A stretch of 64,000 nt of DNA. Source: Zonotrichia leucophrys gambelii (Eukaryota > Chordata > Aves > Passeriformes > Passerellidae). The DNA is taken from NCBI RefSeq assembly GCF_028769735.1, contig NC_088173.1, positions 65,441,963 to 65,505,962 on the forward strand, read 5' to 3'. The position numbers and the translations under genes are program-made. Position 1 is the first letter of the stretch, and each line of letters begins with the position of its first letter. The notes under the pieces are model-generated. The model ran no database searches and was not told the origin of the DNA. It was given only the letters and a program-made list of their open reading frames with translations. This document shows positions 46,901 to 58,729 of this stretch, piece after piece.

Positions 46901-48430
46901 CATTCAATTGTGTTAAAGGATTCAATATCCCAGCCACTAGCATTAATCTTCTACATAAGCAATGCCTGTAATTGCAACAAAGATTGTGTATGGAATTTAG
47001 CAAGGTGTGAGAGTGCACTGGATTGCTGTGACTGAGATGGGAGTGTAGTTGGCTGGAAATTTCTTACTGAAATGTCACGTCAGGAGATGGAGATTGACAC
47101 CAAGGTGTGGGGGAAAGAATTGCTAATTAAACAGTTCCTCTAGCTGAGTATGGAAGTTGACTGTGGGAAGATGGCCAGTGATGCCTTTGAGGCTGGAGAC
47201 CTTTGAGCTGGGTGAGGGAGCCACAGTGGGAAATAAACTGGTAATTTAACTTGTAGCTGTTTTTGTAGAATTCAGAATTAGCTTCTGTTTTTCAAACAGA
47301 TATTCTAATAGTTGGGGTTTTTATAGCAACAATTTATAGCACTTGCAGACTGTTTTGGATCTATAAAATGCAACATGATGTGGTTGTGCATCCAGGGATG
47401 CTCCATCATTGGAAGTGCTGGATGAGGCTTGGAGTGATGTTTTAAATACTGATTTATGGAAAATGCAGAGTAAATCCACTTGATCTTTACCATTTTGGTA
47501 TGTTTAGGTGATAAAAATTATCCTCTCATTAAAGTGGCAGAAAGAAATGGTCCAGCATTTTTAATGTATCCAATAAACCCCATCAAAACAAACCCAAACA
47601 CCTGTAATTTATATATGGCAATGTACACTTTTTTTAAAAAAAATACATTTTTAATTCAGATACTACTAAAAAATTTAGTTTTATCCAGACACCTGAGCTA
47701 GCAATAGATAGATACCCAGACCAGGTATCTTTTATTCTGACTGGAATGAATTGCTATAGTCTGAAGAGTAGGTGCTATAGTAGCAAAGCTTTATCCTTGG
47801 TATTTTCTTTTTTCAACCATAACTGGAAACAGTCTCTGGAAGTCTAATCATGCAAAATTATCAGTTTCCTTCTTGCTTTTTTCTTTCTTCTTCTAGTAAC
47901 TGAGCAAAAATTATATATGTAGTAGTCAATGGGTGAAACAGTTACACTTCCTTTTGTAAAATCTTTAATGAGTATTCTAATTAACACAAAATATTACAAA
48001 ATTAATTTACACCAACTTAAGGCTTAGAGATTCCTTAAGTGGATGATGTCAGGTGTAGCCAATCTAGTGCTGCAGTATTGTACACCTTGAAAAGATGTCA
48101 TGTTAGCTTTCCATAGGAAAAAACCAATTATATTCTAATGTTTGTGGTGGTGTGATACTGATCCTGCTGTGGTGCTATGTTGTTGCTACAGGACAGTAAT
48201 ATTGGCAAACAAAAAATGTGACCAACAGTTGTATTTGCCTTATCTGTAGAAAGTTATTTCACTGAAATATTTTCTAGGTATAAAAGTAATATTGAAGAAA
48301 TAATGCACAGTCATAACATTTAAATATTACTCAGTTTACTTTTTGAGTGGAAAGTAACGTATTGAATCTCAAAAATGTTTTCCCAGTACTTGACGTTCTT
48401 TCTTACAGCAGCAGGGATGCACACATCCGT
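40950..48430. other. CTBP1 intron 1, no recognised gene
   Basis: AT-rich sequence with a possible conserved block at 41.28-41.57 kb, a T20-class homopolymer near 43590-43607, and a GC-rich patch with the 33-bp duplication near 43.1 kb. Confidence 0.6.
43138..43203. repeat. 33-bp tandem duplication
   Basis: Two adjacent units begin 'ggacagggacacactcagcc' (43138-43170 and 43171-43203) and differ at a few bases near the end. They lie in a GC-rich patch of unknown origin (about 42.9-43.35 kb). Confidence 0.85.
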
Positions 48431-48590
48431 AGAATCATAAAATGCTTTGGGTAGGGATGGCCCCTAAAGATCCCCCGGTTCCCCCCCTGGCCATGGGCAG
48501 GGACACCTTGCACTGCCCCAGGCTGCTCCATCCAGCCTGGCCCTGGGCGCTGCAGGGATGGGGCATCCACAGCTGCTCTGGCACAGCATT
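48431..48590 (-). mobile_element. CR1 LINE 3' fragment A of a stack of three
   Basis: 'agaatcataaaatgctttgggtaggga', 'gggacaccttgcactgccccaggctgctcc' and 'ggatggggcatccacagctgc' are reverse-complement CR1 3' landmarks. Confidence 0.85.
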
Positions 48591-48930
48591 CACAGGATCC
48601 CTGCGTGGGCACAGACCTTCAGGATCATGGAGTCCATCCCAGCCCCAGCCCCTCACCCAAAGCCTGGCCCCAGTGCCACAGCCAGGCTTTGTTAAACACA
48701 CCCAGCATGGCGACTGCACCACCTCCCCATGCCAGAACTTTATCACCCTTTCTGTACTGAACTTCTTCCTGATATCCAGCCTGTATTTCCCTTGATGCAG
48801 CCTGAGGCTGTGTGCTCTGCTTCTGTCAGTGCTGCCTGGTGAGAGAGACCAACCCCACCTGAGCACAGCCACCTTTCAGGGAGCTGTAGAGAGTGGTAAG
48901 GTCACCCCTGAGTCTCCTTTTCTCCAGGCA
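48591..48930 (-). mobile_element. CR1 LINE fragment B of the stack
   Basis: It contains 'aggatcatggagtccatccc', 'aacacacccagcatggcgactgcacc', 'gaacttcttcctgatatccagcc' and 'ggtaaggtcacccctgagtctcc'. This is a second CR1 copy of a different subfamily, joined directly to copy A in the same orientation. Confidence 0.85.
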
Positions 48931-50330
48931 ATGGATTCCAATGTCTCACCACCATCACAGCAAAGAATTTCTTCCTATATCCAGTCTAGCCCTGCCTCTG
49001 TCAGTTTGAGGCCATCCCCCTTGTCCTGTCACTCCATGCCCTTGTCAGAAGTCCCTCTCCAGCTCTCTTTAGGCACTGAATGGTGCCCCAAGGTGTCCCT
49101 GGAGCCTCCTCTTCTGCAGGCAGGACATCCACAGCTGTCCCAGCCTTCTCTAATGCAGGCAGGACACCCCAGCTGTCCCAGCCTTCTCTAATGCAGGCAG
49201 GACACCCCTGCCTGTCCCAGCCTTCTCTAATGCAGGCAGGACATCCACAGCTGTCCCAGCCTCTGTCCTGCAGGCAGGACATCCCAGCTGTCCCAGCCTT
49301 CTCTAATGCAGGCAGGACACCCCAGCTGTCCCAGCCTTCTCTAATGCAGGCAGGACACCCCAGCTGTCCCAGCCTTCTCTAATGCAGGCAGGACACCCCA
49401 GCTGTCCCAGCCTTCTCTAATGCAGGCAGGACACCCCAGCTGTCCCAGCCTTCTCTTATGCAGGCAGGACACCCCTGCCTGTCCCAGCCTCTGCTCTGCA
49501 GGCAGGACACCCCAGCTGTCCCAGCCTCTGCTCTGCAGGCAGGACACCCCAGCTGTCCCAGCCTTCTCTAATGCAGGCAGGACACCCCCAGCTGTCCCAG
49601 CCTTCTCTAATGCAGGCAGGACACCCCAGCTGTCCCAGCCTTCTCTAATGCAGGCAGGACACCCCAGCTGTCCCAGCCTTCTGCTCTGCAGGCAGGACAC
49701 CCCAGCTGTCCCAGCCTTCTCTAATGCAGGCAGGACACCCCAGCTGTCCCAGCCTTCTCTTATGCAGGCAGGACACCCCTGCCTGTCCCAGCCTCTGCTC
49801 TGCAGGCAGGACACCCCTGCCTGTCCCAGCCTCTGCTCTGCAGGCAGGACACCCCAGCTGTCCCAGCCTTCTCTAATGCAGGCAGGACACCCCAGCTGTC
49901 CCAGCCTCTGCTCTGCAGGCAGGACACCCCAGCTGTCCCAGCCTCTGCTCTGCAGGCAGGACACCCCAGCTGTCCCAGCCTTCTCTAATGCAGGCAGGAC
50001 ACCCCAGCTGTCCCAGCCTTCTGCTCTGCAGGCAGGACACCCCAGCTGTCCCAGCCTTCTCTAATGCAGGCAGGACACCCCAGCTGTCCCAGCCTTCTGC
50101 TCTGCAGGCAGGACACCCCTGCCTGTCCCAGCCTTCTCTAATGCAGGCAGGACACCCCTGCCTGTCCCAGCCTTCTCTAATGCAGGCAGGACACCCCAGC
50201 TGTCCCAGCCTTCTCTAATGCAGGCAGGACACCCCAGCTGTCCCAGGCTGTCCCCACTGCAGAGGTGCCCCAAGCCCCCCAACAGCTTTGAGGCTCCCTT
50301 TGCACTCCTGTATCCAACGTGAGGCTTTTG
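48931..50330 (-). mobile_element. CR1 LINE fragment C, interrupted by a minisatellite
   Basis: The left part reads 'aatgtctcaccaccatcacagcaaagaatttcttcc', 'ccccttgtcctgtcac' and 'gaagtccctctccagctctc' (48931-49115). The right part resumes after the tandem array with 'gcagaggtgccccaagc' and 'gaggctccctttgcactc' (50258-50330), which is the CR1 text that should follow the segment from which the array unit derives. The array therefore grew inside this copy. Confidence 0.8.
49118..50258. repeat. Minisatellite, about 30 copies of a 37-39 bp unit
   Basis: The unit reads 'caggcaggacaccccagctg' followed by 'tcccagccttctctaatg'. Variants have 'cctctgctctg' or 'ccttctgctctg' at the end and 'cctgcctg' for 'ccagctg' in the middle. 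Because the period is not a multiple of three, long open frames appear on both strands; these are artefacts and not genes. The array is GC-rich and strand-asymmetric (C-rich on plus). Confidence 0.95.
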
Positions 50331-51988
50331 GTGTGGAGAAAAAGCCACCAGGCCCACAGGTCTCTGTCTAAACTTAATTAGCCATAAGTAAATCTCTAAC
50401 CTAAATGTCTTTAGATGTGATTTCTTATTTACTTTAAGAATAGAGCTTTGTTTTTTCCCCACTGTTTCTTTTCCACTGCACAAGCATATGTTAATTTAAC
50501 CAGGAGTTTTAAGCTGTAAAGCACAGGTTTCTGAACATCCATGGGATACTTTTAATAGTAGATTTGTGACAGATGAACCCGTTTCATATGTGGAGTAGGC
50601 ACACAGACCGTGTGCCTGGCATTTTGATGTGGGTTTGTGTCTTTCTCAGAGACAAAAAAAAGCATCAATAAATCAATAAAAGGTTAAAAGTAATCTTTTC
50701 TCCTTGCTGGTTTGAATCCTTTCTAGCAATAGAGATTCATGAAGTTCACCAGTAATTGTTTCCTTTCTTTGAGAATTCATTAACCAAGGCTTTAGCCTTT
50801 TTATTGTCATGAGCACTGACTAATACTTTGCATCCTGTTGTGCTTTCTCAGGTGCATTTAAATATTAAATACATATTATTCATTTGAGTTTCTGCCTCAA
50901 ATAATGATAATTTTCTGTTTTGAATTAGAGGCAGCTCAGTTTCACTGCGTTGTCTCTCGAAGTCCCTGAGATTGTGTTTCATTCATTTACACAGTTGCTG
51001 TCTCTTCTATCCAAATCTCCAAAAAGGGGGAAGGCTTCCAGCTCCTCTGCCTGTTCAGAGAAAAGAAACCTGAATGGAGATTGATCTTCTTTCAGTGTAA
51101 TTTTCTTTCTTTTCAGACTCTGAAAAATGCAGAAGTGATTAACACTGATCTAACAACTGACTTATTTGACATTTCTGGCTGGTTTTTATTTGGATGTTCC
51201 AAGTACTTTATAAAGCAGTAGTTGTGGCAGGGCACTGGGCTGTGGATCTGTGCTGTTTTACAAACCAAAGCAGCTGTGGGTGGGGTGAAAGATGCACCCA
51301 TCAGGTTCAATTCCACAAGTAAGGGGAGTAAAAGGCAAAGCCAGGAATGCAACATGTGAGTGAATCAGGTTCATGATGTTAGACCACACCAAATTCTTCA
51401 GTTTCCTTCCTTTACATCTTGGTCACAGTCTTGGTCTTTGTGACTGAGGATTGTTACAATGCTGGTTTTCCTGGAGAATCGTGTGCTGAATACCTGAAAT
51501 GAAAGTTTAGAGATATTGTTTGATGAGAATCATAGCTGCAATATTGCTCAATGATTGTTTTCTGACACTAAAGAAATAAGTTCAATTTTACTTAGAAATG
51601 TACATGTCTTATGTCACTAGCCTTTAATAATTTTCTAATAGCTTGAGTTCCTCAATGAAGTTTAATTCATGACCTAGAAATCTGAGATGGCAGAGATGCT
51701 TCCCATCTGTCTGTAGTCATACACATCTGCAGAAATTCATTTTCAGCAGTGAGTAATTTTTGGCTTGTGGACAGATGTATAATTGAGACAGAATGCTGCT
51801 AAGGGGGGGAAAAAAACCTTTATGGTGAAGACAAATACCTCATGAAAAGCTTGTAATGTCAGAATTACTGCCACAACCTCCTCTACTGTTTTCACCATAT
51901 TCCTTGTCAAAAAGGCCATTTTACAGTCCTATGCCATAAAAATAAGGGCTTATGGTTATCAAATTATTACTCTAAATTTTGGAATTAC

Positions 51989-52032
51989 TTTAATTACTTT
52001 AGCACATTTTATTTGGTGCTAAAGTAATTAAA
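51989..52032. repeat. Perfect 17-bp inverted repeat, 10-nt loop
   Basis: The arms TTTAATTACTTTAGCAC (51989-52005) and GTGCTAAAGTAATTAAA (52016-52032) are exact reverse complements. No tRNA-like or known hairpin family was recognised. Confidence 0.85.
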
Positions 52033-52195
52033 AAGAAAGAATAGTCCAAAAGGGAATTCAAAGTATTAAAAAATAGTGGACAATATGTCAAAAGCCCATA
52101 AGCCTTGGTTTTAGTTGTGTGTTGACAAAGAGAATTCTTGGCCTTATTTTGAATATATTTATCAACAGGAAAAAACACCTTCATTTATAGAGAAA

Positions 52196-52256
52196 GAAAT
52201 GCTGATGATACTGAAGTTCTCTTCCAGCTTGGATGATTCTGTGATTCTGTGAAATT
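52196..52256 (+). mobile_element. CR1 LINE 3' tip
   Basis: 'gttctcttccagcttggatgattctgtgattctgtga' is the last bases of a CR1 element. Only the tip is present, which is typical of 5'-truncated insertions. Confidence 0.75.
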
Positions 52257-54654
52257 GTATTCAAATTTTGGGTGATAAATACAGAAGGGGAGGCTGTTGG
52301 CTGTATTCCTGGGGCAGAGCCCCCATCCTAAAAAGAACTGGCCTTGCACCAGTGATGAAAAAACTGCTGGAGTGAGTGCAAAGTCTTTTTGTAATCTCAG
52401 ATGAGGTCCCTGAATGTATTCAAGGACTGTGAAAGAGAGTGGTAAAAGTTCTTCTGCTTTGGGTATTGATGTCACTGCTCCTACAGTTACAAGGTTTGGT
52501 CTTCGTTAACCAGGATTTTGGTGACTTGCTCTTGAATTTAAGGATACACAAGCTTGACACAATTTAGGATCAGAAATATGACCTCCTAGGAGGTAACAAG
52601 GAGCTGTAAGTAGACCAAGGGATGGCTTGGTGATACCTAAGAGGGGCTGTGCAAAGAACATGAGGGAGTTCTTCCATCTGCCAGGCAAAGCTGCAAGAAG
52701 GATCTAATCCCTGGAAGTTTGAGCTAAACTGACAACAAAACCAGCCAGTAATAAAGGACACCTACTGCTGGAAGGGCTTTCTGTGTGCTGGGGTGGAGTC
52801 TATGGCACTGGCAGGTTTTTAATTATGATGATTTTCAGATGTCTCTTAGGCTTTACATTGGAGGGATGGGCAGTTTGATGATTCCAGCAGTATCTTTTGA
52901 GTCTGTGTTAGTACTGACTTGTTAGTAGTACTAATAAGCAATAACTTACTTCAGTTTTATTTTGCACTTAGGATGTGTTTTGTGCATCCCTGTGAGCCTC
53001 ACTCTTCTGCACTTTGTAGTTTATCTCAGCATTTCTAAGAATGTAAGGGGTGTCAGAAGGGGCTGCAGCCCCATCATCTCCCCGTGCTCTGGCTCCAGAA
53101 GTGGCGCTGGTTTGTGCTTGAGGGGAGGATCCTGTTTGTTCTGCTCTTGCTCTTTTAACTCAGCACCTCATTTCTTGGCAAATGCTGGATGCTGAACTAA
53201 ACAGACATTTGGTCAGTGGAACACAGCGCAGTCGTTGCTGACTGTGAGAACAAAGCATGTGCTGACATTTTCCCTGCCTTTGGCATTTACCAGCTTATGG
53301 ATTTCTGACCTGGGTTGGTGCTGTGGCTGCTATTGTCAGTGGCCACTGATGTGTTTTCCATAAACTTATCTTATCCCTTTTAATAACCACTTAAGGTTTT
53401 GGCATCCACAATACCCGTGACACCAGATGTTACAATTTAATTACATACTCCATGACAAAGCTTCCTGTTGTTTTTAATATTCTGCCTTGCTATCTCACTG
53501 TGTGCTCCCCAGACACTGAGTTAAGACATGGAGTGTATTTTATATATCTTTGTTGTATTCCACCCAGCCATACTGTCTTCAGGCTGGGGGAGTTTTTCAG
53601 CAAGCTATTTCATGCTCTGGACCATGCTTACTGCCTCTTCAGGCACTCTTTCTACTCCTCCATCTTTTTGAGACAGATTCACCTTAGATGTAGGTAATGC
53701 CATGAGAATGTTTGGGGTTTCAGTCCTTTTCTGAGTAGCTGATTTGTGTTTTGGTGTCTAATTCGGTAACAGCTTAATTTTTGTGATTAATTTATTGATC
53801 TTGAAGCTCCCTGTACAGTTTCTCTTAGACTGTACTGACATCTAATGGTAAGGCAAAGTGGCTTAGCCATACTTAATGGCAAGATAAATTGTCTGACAGG
53901 CAAATATAATTATATATTTCCTTCCTGATTCAGTATTAGGTTTCATAAGACAAGATGGAATAACTTCAACTTGTGCACAAAAAGGCTGACATATACTTTT
54001 TCTTCTGGCAATCAATCTCTTTTTGTTCTGCTCAATGTGCCATACTTACTTTTAAGTGTAACTTAAATCTTTGCAGGAATATTTTTGTGCCCAGTGATAG
54101 CAATGTGATGGTTTCATACTGCAGAAGTTTTCAGTGTAAGTCACAGGATCTTAGGAAAGGATGTGAGAGCAAAAGCTGTCCTGCAGAACTTCCAGAGAGG
54201 ATGTTCCAGTGCTGTTGTAGCAGTCCCTGCTGCATTTTGAAGAAATACCCAAACAAAAGTCTTTGTCCTCTTTTACTCATCCTCCTATTTGAGGTTTCTC
54301 CATATCTTTAATGGGAAACTTTTCAAACACCAATGGATAAGTACTGCTAAGTAATACTTTTATGAATGGAATATAGAAAGAAAAAAACGTTCAGATATTT
54401 CTCTTTGTTATATTCCATGTTTAGGTGTAGTACACTGTATAATGATGAGAAGTAAGCATTACCTAAGTTTCATTATGGAACACCAGTCCTCTGGTCCCAA
54501 ATTTCTGTTTTATACAGAACTGATACTGCTGCTACTGACATTAGAAGGGTTCAGCTACAAATTGTAGAGCTTTTTAAAGCAGTGTGTTTCTTTCTTACAT
54601 CACAAACTTTATTTTTCATTTTTCACAGAATTAGAGCCCAAAGCCTCAGAAAGT

Positions 54655-54692
54655 TGAGTAAATACATCTTTACTGAGTAAATATATCTTTAA
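54655..54692. repeat. 19-bp tandem duplication
   Basis: 'tgagtaaatacatctttac' is followed directly by 'tgagtaaatatatctttaa'. Confidence 0.8.
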
Positions 54693-54894
54693 GTTAATGT
54701 TCAAATAAAAGAAAATTCTCTTAGCATTTTTCTGTCATTTTACTTTTATCTCTTGATCAACACTATTAGATCCTTCTTTTTTTTGCCAAACACAAAATAT
54801 TTTGTTTTGTACCACAGAAATATTTTGAAATTGAGATACATTTCCATTTCTTAGTAATGACGTTGAGGTATGCTTGACATCAATATAAAGTTTT

Positions 54895-55052
54895 TTTATA
54901 GTGAAGGTGATGAGGCACTGGAACAATTGCCTGGAGAAGTGTGGAGAGTTCCTCACTGGAAGTGTTGAAGGCCATGCTGGATGGGGTTTGAGCAACCTGC
55001 TCTAGTGGAAGTGGTCTCTGCCCATGGCAGGAGGGTTGGACTAAATGATCTG
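54895..55052 (+). mobile_element. CR1 LINE 3' fragment
   Basis: 'aggcactggaacaattgcctgg', 'aaggccatgctggatggggtttgagcaacctg' and 'ggcaggagggttggactaaatgatct' are plus-strand CR1 3' landmarks. Confidence 0.9.
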
Positions 55053-55673
55053 TTTATTAATTGAAATAAACAGTTACTGCAAAACAAAATGGATAGTTAT
55101 TTAGGGAAATTAAAGTATTTCTAACATGAGGAAAATCACTATGATTATATTTATTTATTGCTTCCAGGGCTGTGCAGAATGGCACTTCAAGGCTTGTGAG
55201 GTGTGATGGAAAATAGAGATGTTGTCAGTTTGGGTGGGAAGGAAGAAGTAAAGCATTAGTCTGACTTGCCTTGGAAATTTATCAAAATTTTGATCATCAG
55301 AACTGATGGCACTGGAATTTGGAAAGTAAATTTACAGTGTTTCTTTTGATAGCCTTATATTATACCTTTTGATAGTTGTTAGTTGAAAGAGGAAATATTT
55401 GAAGAATTCACTGTAGCTTCAGCCAAAGGAGTGTAAGCTAGAATGGCTGAGATTGCCAGGGGTAACACAGATCTTCATGGCCTTATCCTCTAACAACCTG
55501 CCACTCTGTTCTGTGAATTTGATTTCTGATTTGGATTTCTTATGCTTCATCTTGTGACTTGGGGTGGCCTACAAACCTATGCCTGCAGCTACAGTGGGGC
55601 AAAGGGAGAAATCAGCCTTCTCCGTTTGTATCCTGTGGGTGGAAGTCTGTGCTCAGGAGTTTATTCTCTGGAT

Positions 55674-56094
55674 TGTGGGACTTGTTGGGTGCCCAGGACA
55701 AAGGAGGAATTGAGAATCTGACTCCATGTTCTTCGAAGGCTAATTTATTATTTGATGTACTTATGTTATAATAAAGAACTCTATACTAAAACTATACTAA
55801 AGAACAGAGAAAGGTTACAGACAGAAGGTTACAAAGAATGAGAATGAAAGCTCGTGACCCTCTCCATTGTCCTGACACAGCTGAACTGTGATTGGTCATT
55901 AATTAAAAACAGTTCACATGAAACCAATCAAACAATTCACATGTTGGATAGACAATCTCCAACCACATTCCAAAGCAGCAAATCACAGGAGAAGCAAATG
56001 AGATAACGTTGTTTTCCTTTTCCTCTGAGGCTTCCCAGCTTCCCAGGAGAGGGATCCTGGGCAAAGGGATTTTTCAGAAAATGTGACAGTGACA
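55674..56094 (-). mobile_element. 421-bp solo LTR of an endogenous retrovirus
   Basis: Read on the minus strand it starts TGTCACTGTCACA and ends CCCACA. It is flanked by a perfect 6-bp target duplication CTGGAT (55668-55673 and 56095-56100). On that strand there are CCAAT motifs (for example complementary to ATTGG at 55891-55895), a TATA-like stretch, and an AATAAA complementary to 55744-55749 about 70 bp before the LTR end. This is the expected order for U3, R and U5. I see no internal viral sequence on either side, so it is a solo LTR left by recombination. The sequence style resembles class II ERV LTRs common in passerines. Confidence 0.88.
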
Positions 56095-56100
56095 CTGGAT

Positions 56101-58727
56101 CCCTCTCGGAGTGAGGTAACTCATCACAGGTGATGAACTTTTTCTGTTCAGTTCTAGATGAAACTGGTCCATGCCAACCTCCCCCATTAGACTGATGCAA
56201 AGGGAATGGTCCAACACTGCATGCTGCAGCATTTTGGGTTTGAGGGGAGTGGAATTTGTCACAACCCACACGTACACAGGGTGTGTATAATTAGCCTACT
56301 GTTTTGCCCTCTTAAAAAAATAATTTCTGAGTTTGCTTCCTTTTTATCCTTTTACTGTGGAGAAATAATGGTTTTGGAATGGGCCTTCCTTCAAATCTCA
56401 TTCACAGCTAATGTTTATCCCTCGTTCATTACCAGTATTATCTGTTTTGAAAAGTGAATTCAAAGTTGACTTACTTGTTTAGCTTTCTGTTTTAGCCTGT
56501 AGGATTTGCCCTCTCTGCTGGAAATATGGTGGAGAATCACTTTTCCTTTTATCTTGAAGTCTCAAAGTAAAGCTCTTCCTTTCTTAAGAAAGAGCTAAAT
56601 GCTCCAGCAATACCCCATGACTTATTCTCTTTAAAAATACACTGAAAGAATCTGATTAACTGAAGGAAAAACTCTAATATTGTTTGCAACAGTGTGTGTT
56701 TTGATCTAAAATGTGTACTGCTCAAAAGGGCTCTGTGCATTGATGGTATCTCAGATGGCTTTGTAGATACTACTTGACATATATGATAAGCACAATATGC
56801 TCTTAAATCTCTTGGATTCTCACTTAAAATATTGAACTACAGAAGTTTGGTCTTAAATACTATTTAGTGTTCAGGTTTTTAGATCATCCGGCACTGTGTG
56901 TGTATTTTTAGTGAATTTCTCAAATACAATTATTCATGTTGTGGTTTAGCAATTGCAGTAACTAACACTTCCACAATTCCAAGGCTTTTGTTTTGCTGGG
57001 AAGCACTTCCCATATCATCATCTGCTCTTTCTGCTGGAGCATGATGTGTAATAAAACTGTGTGAGGGTTCAACTTAGAATGGTGTTAACATGTTAATTTA
57101 TTTTTTGCTCAAATATTTTTTAGACTTATGACAACTTACTATCAATAAAATAATGTTAAAACAATGCTTGAAAGCAAAAAAAAAACCCCTTTGATTTATA
57201 TGGCAGCCTTTGAAGCTGCTGTAGACGGATAGAAAACATCTGGTGACACTTTCAGTGGTGGGTCAGTAGTTACAGATGGTCTGTTCTCCACAGCTGTCAC
57301 CCAGCTCTGGGTGCAGAGTGACTGCAGCGGGAAAATCTTTTGCTGAATGAATAAACAACACAGCACAAGGAGGCCAGCAGGCCTGGATGTTTCTACAAGA
57401 TGGGAAATTAAATAAGCTATACAAATTTAAAGTAAGATTAGTGTTTAAAATGTTCATTATATTCTGGTTTTGGTTTTATGCTTTAGATCTTTCTATGTTT
57501 CTATGCCTTTCTATGTTATGATCTTTTTATGCCATGATCTTTCTAATTGAAGGAAGTAGATTATAAAACAGAAATGATAAGCAAATAAATTAAAGACTAG
57601 TTGAAGGCTGATCCTGTGCACAGGTTTGGGGTGTTGGCTTAAGCCAAGGCTGGTTCTATAGTTCTATACTTACATAGTTGGCTTATAAGATTATAAAATC
57701 CATGTTAGATTTGATGTAATGCTTGTGCAGTCTTATAACACAACCACATTCAATATTAAAGAACATTGTATTTTGGAAGAATGCCAATGTTGAGAAATGT
57801 AAAAGTGAATTTCTAAAATGGCAACAGTCTGTTTTTTAAAAAGTGAAAAAGTGGCATTCTGCATTCCTCATCAATTTTTCTTCTCCCTTATATGATGGGA
57901 TGTTATATTCAACTGGAATCTGTGCAAAACAGCAGATGAATCTTGAATTTGAGGATAAACAGGTGTGGGGGGAAAGTGAAGAGGACAATGAGGCGAATAA
58001 AGAGTTAAAAGCATGATGAATGTTGTACACTAACTCCATTTTAAATTTAATAAAAACCCCAAACACAAAGAAGGAACTTTATGAAAAGTACAAATGCACC
58101 GAGCATGGCAGTACTGGTAAAGATAGTACAAATACAAATGTGCAGTTCTTGATACTCAAAATATTTTTCTTTATAATTTCACTTGCAATTCATGAATCTT
58201 GATGATATGTTAATGAAATGTGTCTATGTTTGGTTTTAGTGCAGTTCAGCCTCTAGAAAGCAACAAGCAGGTTTCCAGGTTCAGTCACTTGTAAGGCCAT
58301 CTAATCCTGCCCACTGATGTTGGAAGCTGCTGGGCAGGAATAAAAAGAATCAGGGAGGAGGAGTGTTTGGCTCATTTTAGTGTGCACAGTGCTTGTACTG
58401 CAGTGTGCTCTGTGTTTGTTTCTCAAAGTCCACTCAGATATTGAAAGGTGAATCAAAGTGGAAGAGCAGAACAGTATTTGAAGTGCAAAGGCAGAGAGCA
58501 GCAGCTGTGCTGGAACATTCCCACACGGCTTGGTCCGAGCTGTGCCCTGTGCTTTGTATCTCTGTGCTCAGAGGACAGTTTGCTGTGAAATAAACACCAG
58601 TTTACCTAATATGGTTTAAGAACTTTGTGAAGATTTTTAATTCTTTGAATTACATGCAGATCATCTCCAGATCACGTGGACAAAGGTGCCAGAAATGGGG
58701 TATTTTAAAGTTTATCTTTCTGTTCAC
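56101..58727. other. CTBP1 intron 1, 3' end
   Basis: AT-rich sequence between the solo LTR and the exon 2 acceptor. An irregular 'gatctttctatg' repeat cluster lies at about 57486-57540. Nothing else is recognisable. Confidence 0.6.
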
Positions 58728-58729
58728 AG

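Larger units (their letters stand above)
50331..55667. other. CTBP1 intron 1, scattered CR1 tips only
   Basis: AT-rich intron with the 17-bp inverted repeat, the CR1 tip at 52.2 kb and the CR1 fragment at 54.9 kb. No exon was recognised. Confidence 0.6.
5243..58729 (+). other. CTBP1: CTBP1 intron 1 (about 53.5 kb)
   Basis: This interval runs from the exon 1 donor to the strong acceptor TTTCTGTTCACAG before the first coding exon. It contains no further exon that I can recognise. It holds scattered CR1 fragments, one complete small LTR retrotransposon, one solo LTR, a large minisatellite and several short repeats, all listed separately. Long first introns with regulatory elements are common in vertebrate corepressor genes. 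Confidence 0.7.

Noticed and set aside
49341..50064. Long open frames of about 207-214 residues on both strands
   Set aside because: They lie entirely in the 38-bp tandem array; the repeat text happens to lack stops, and no promoter, start context or family match supports a protein.
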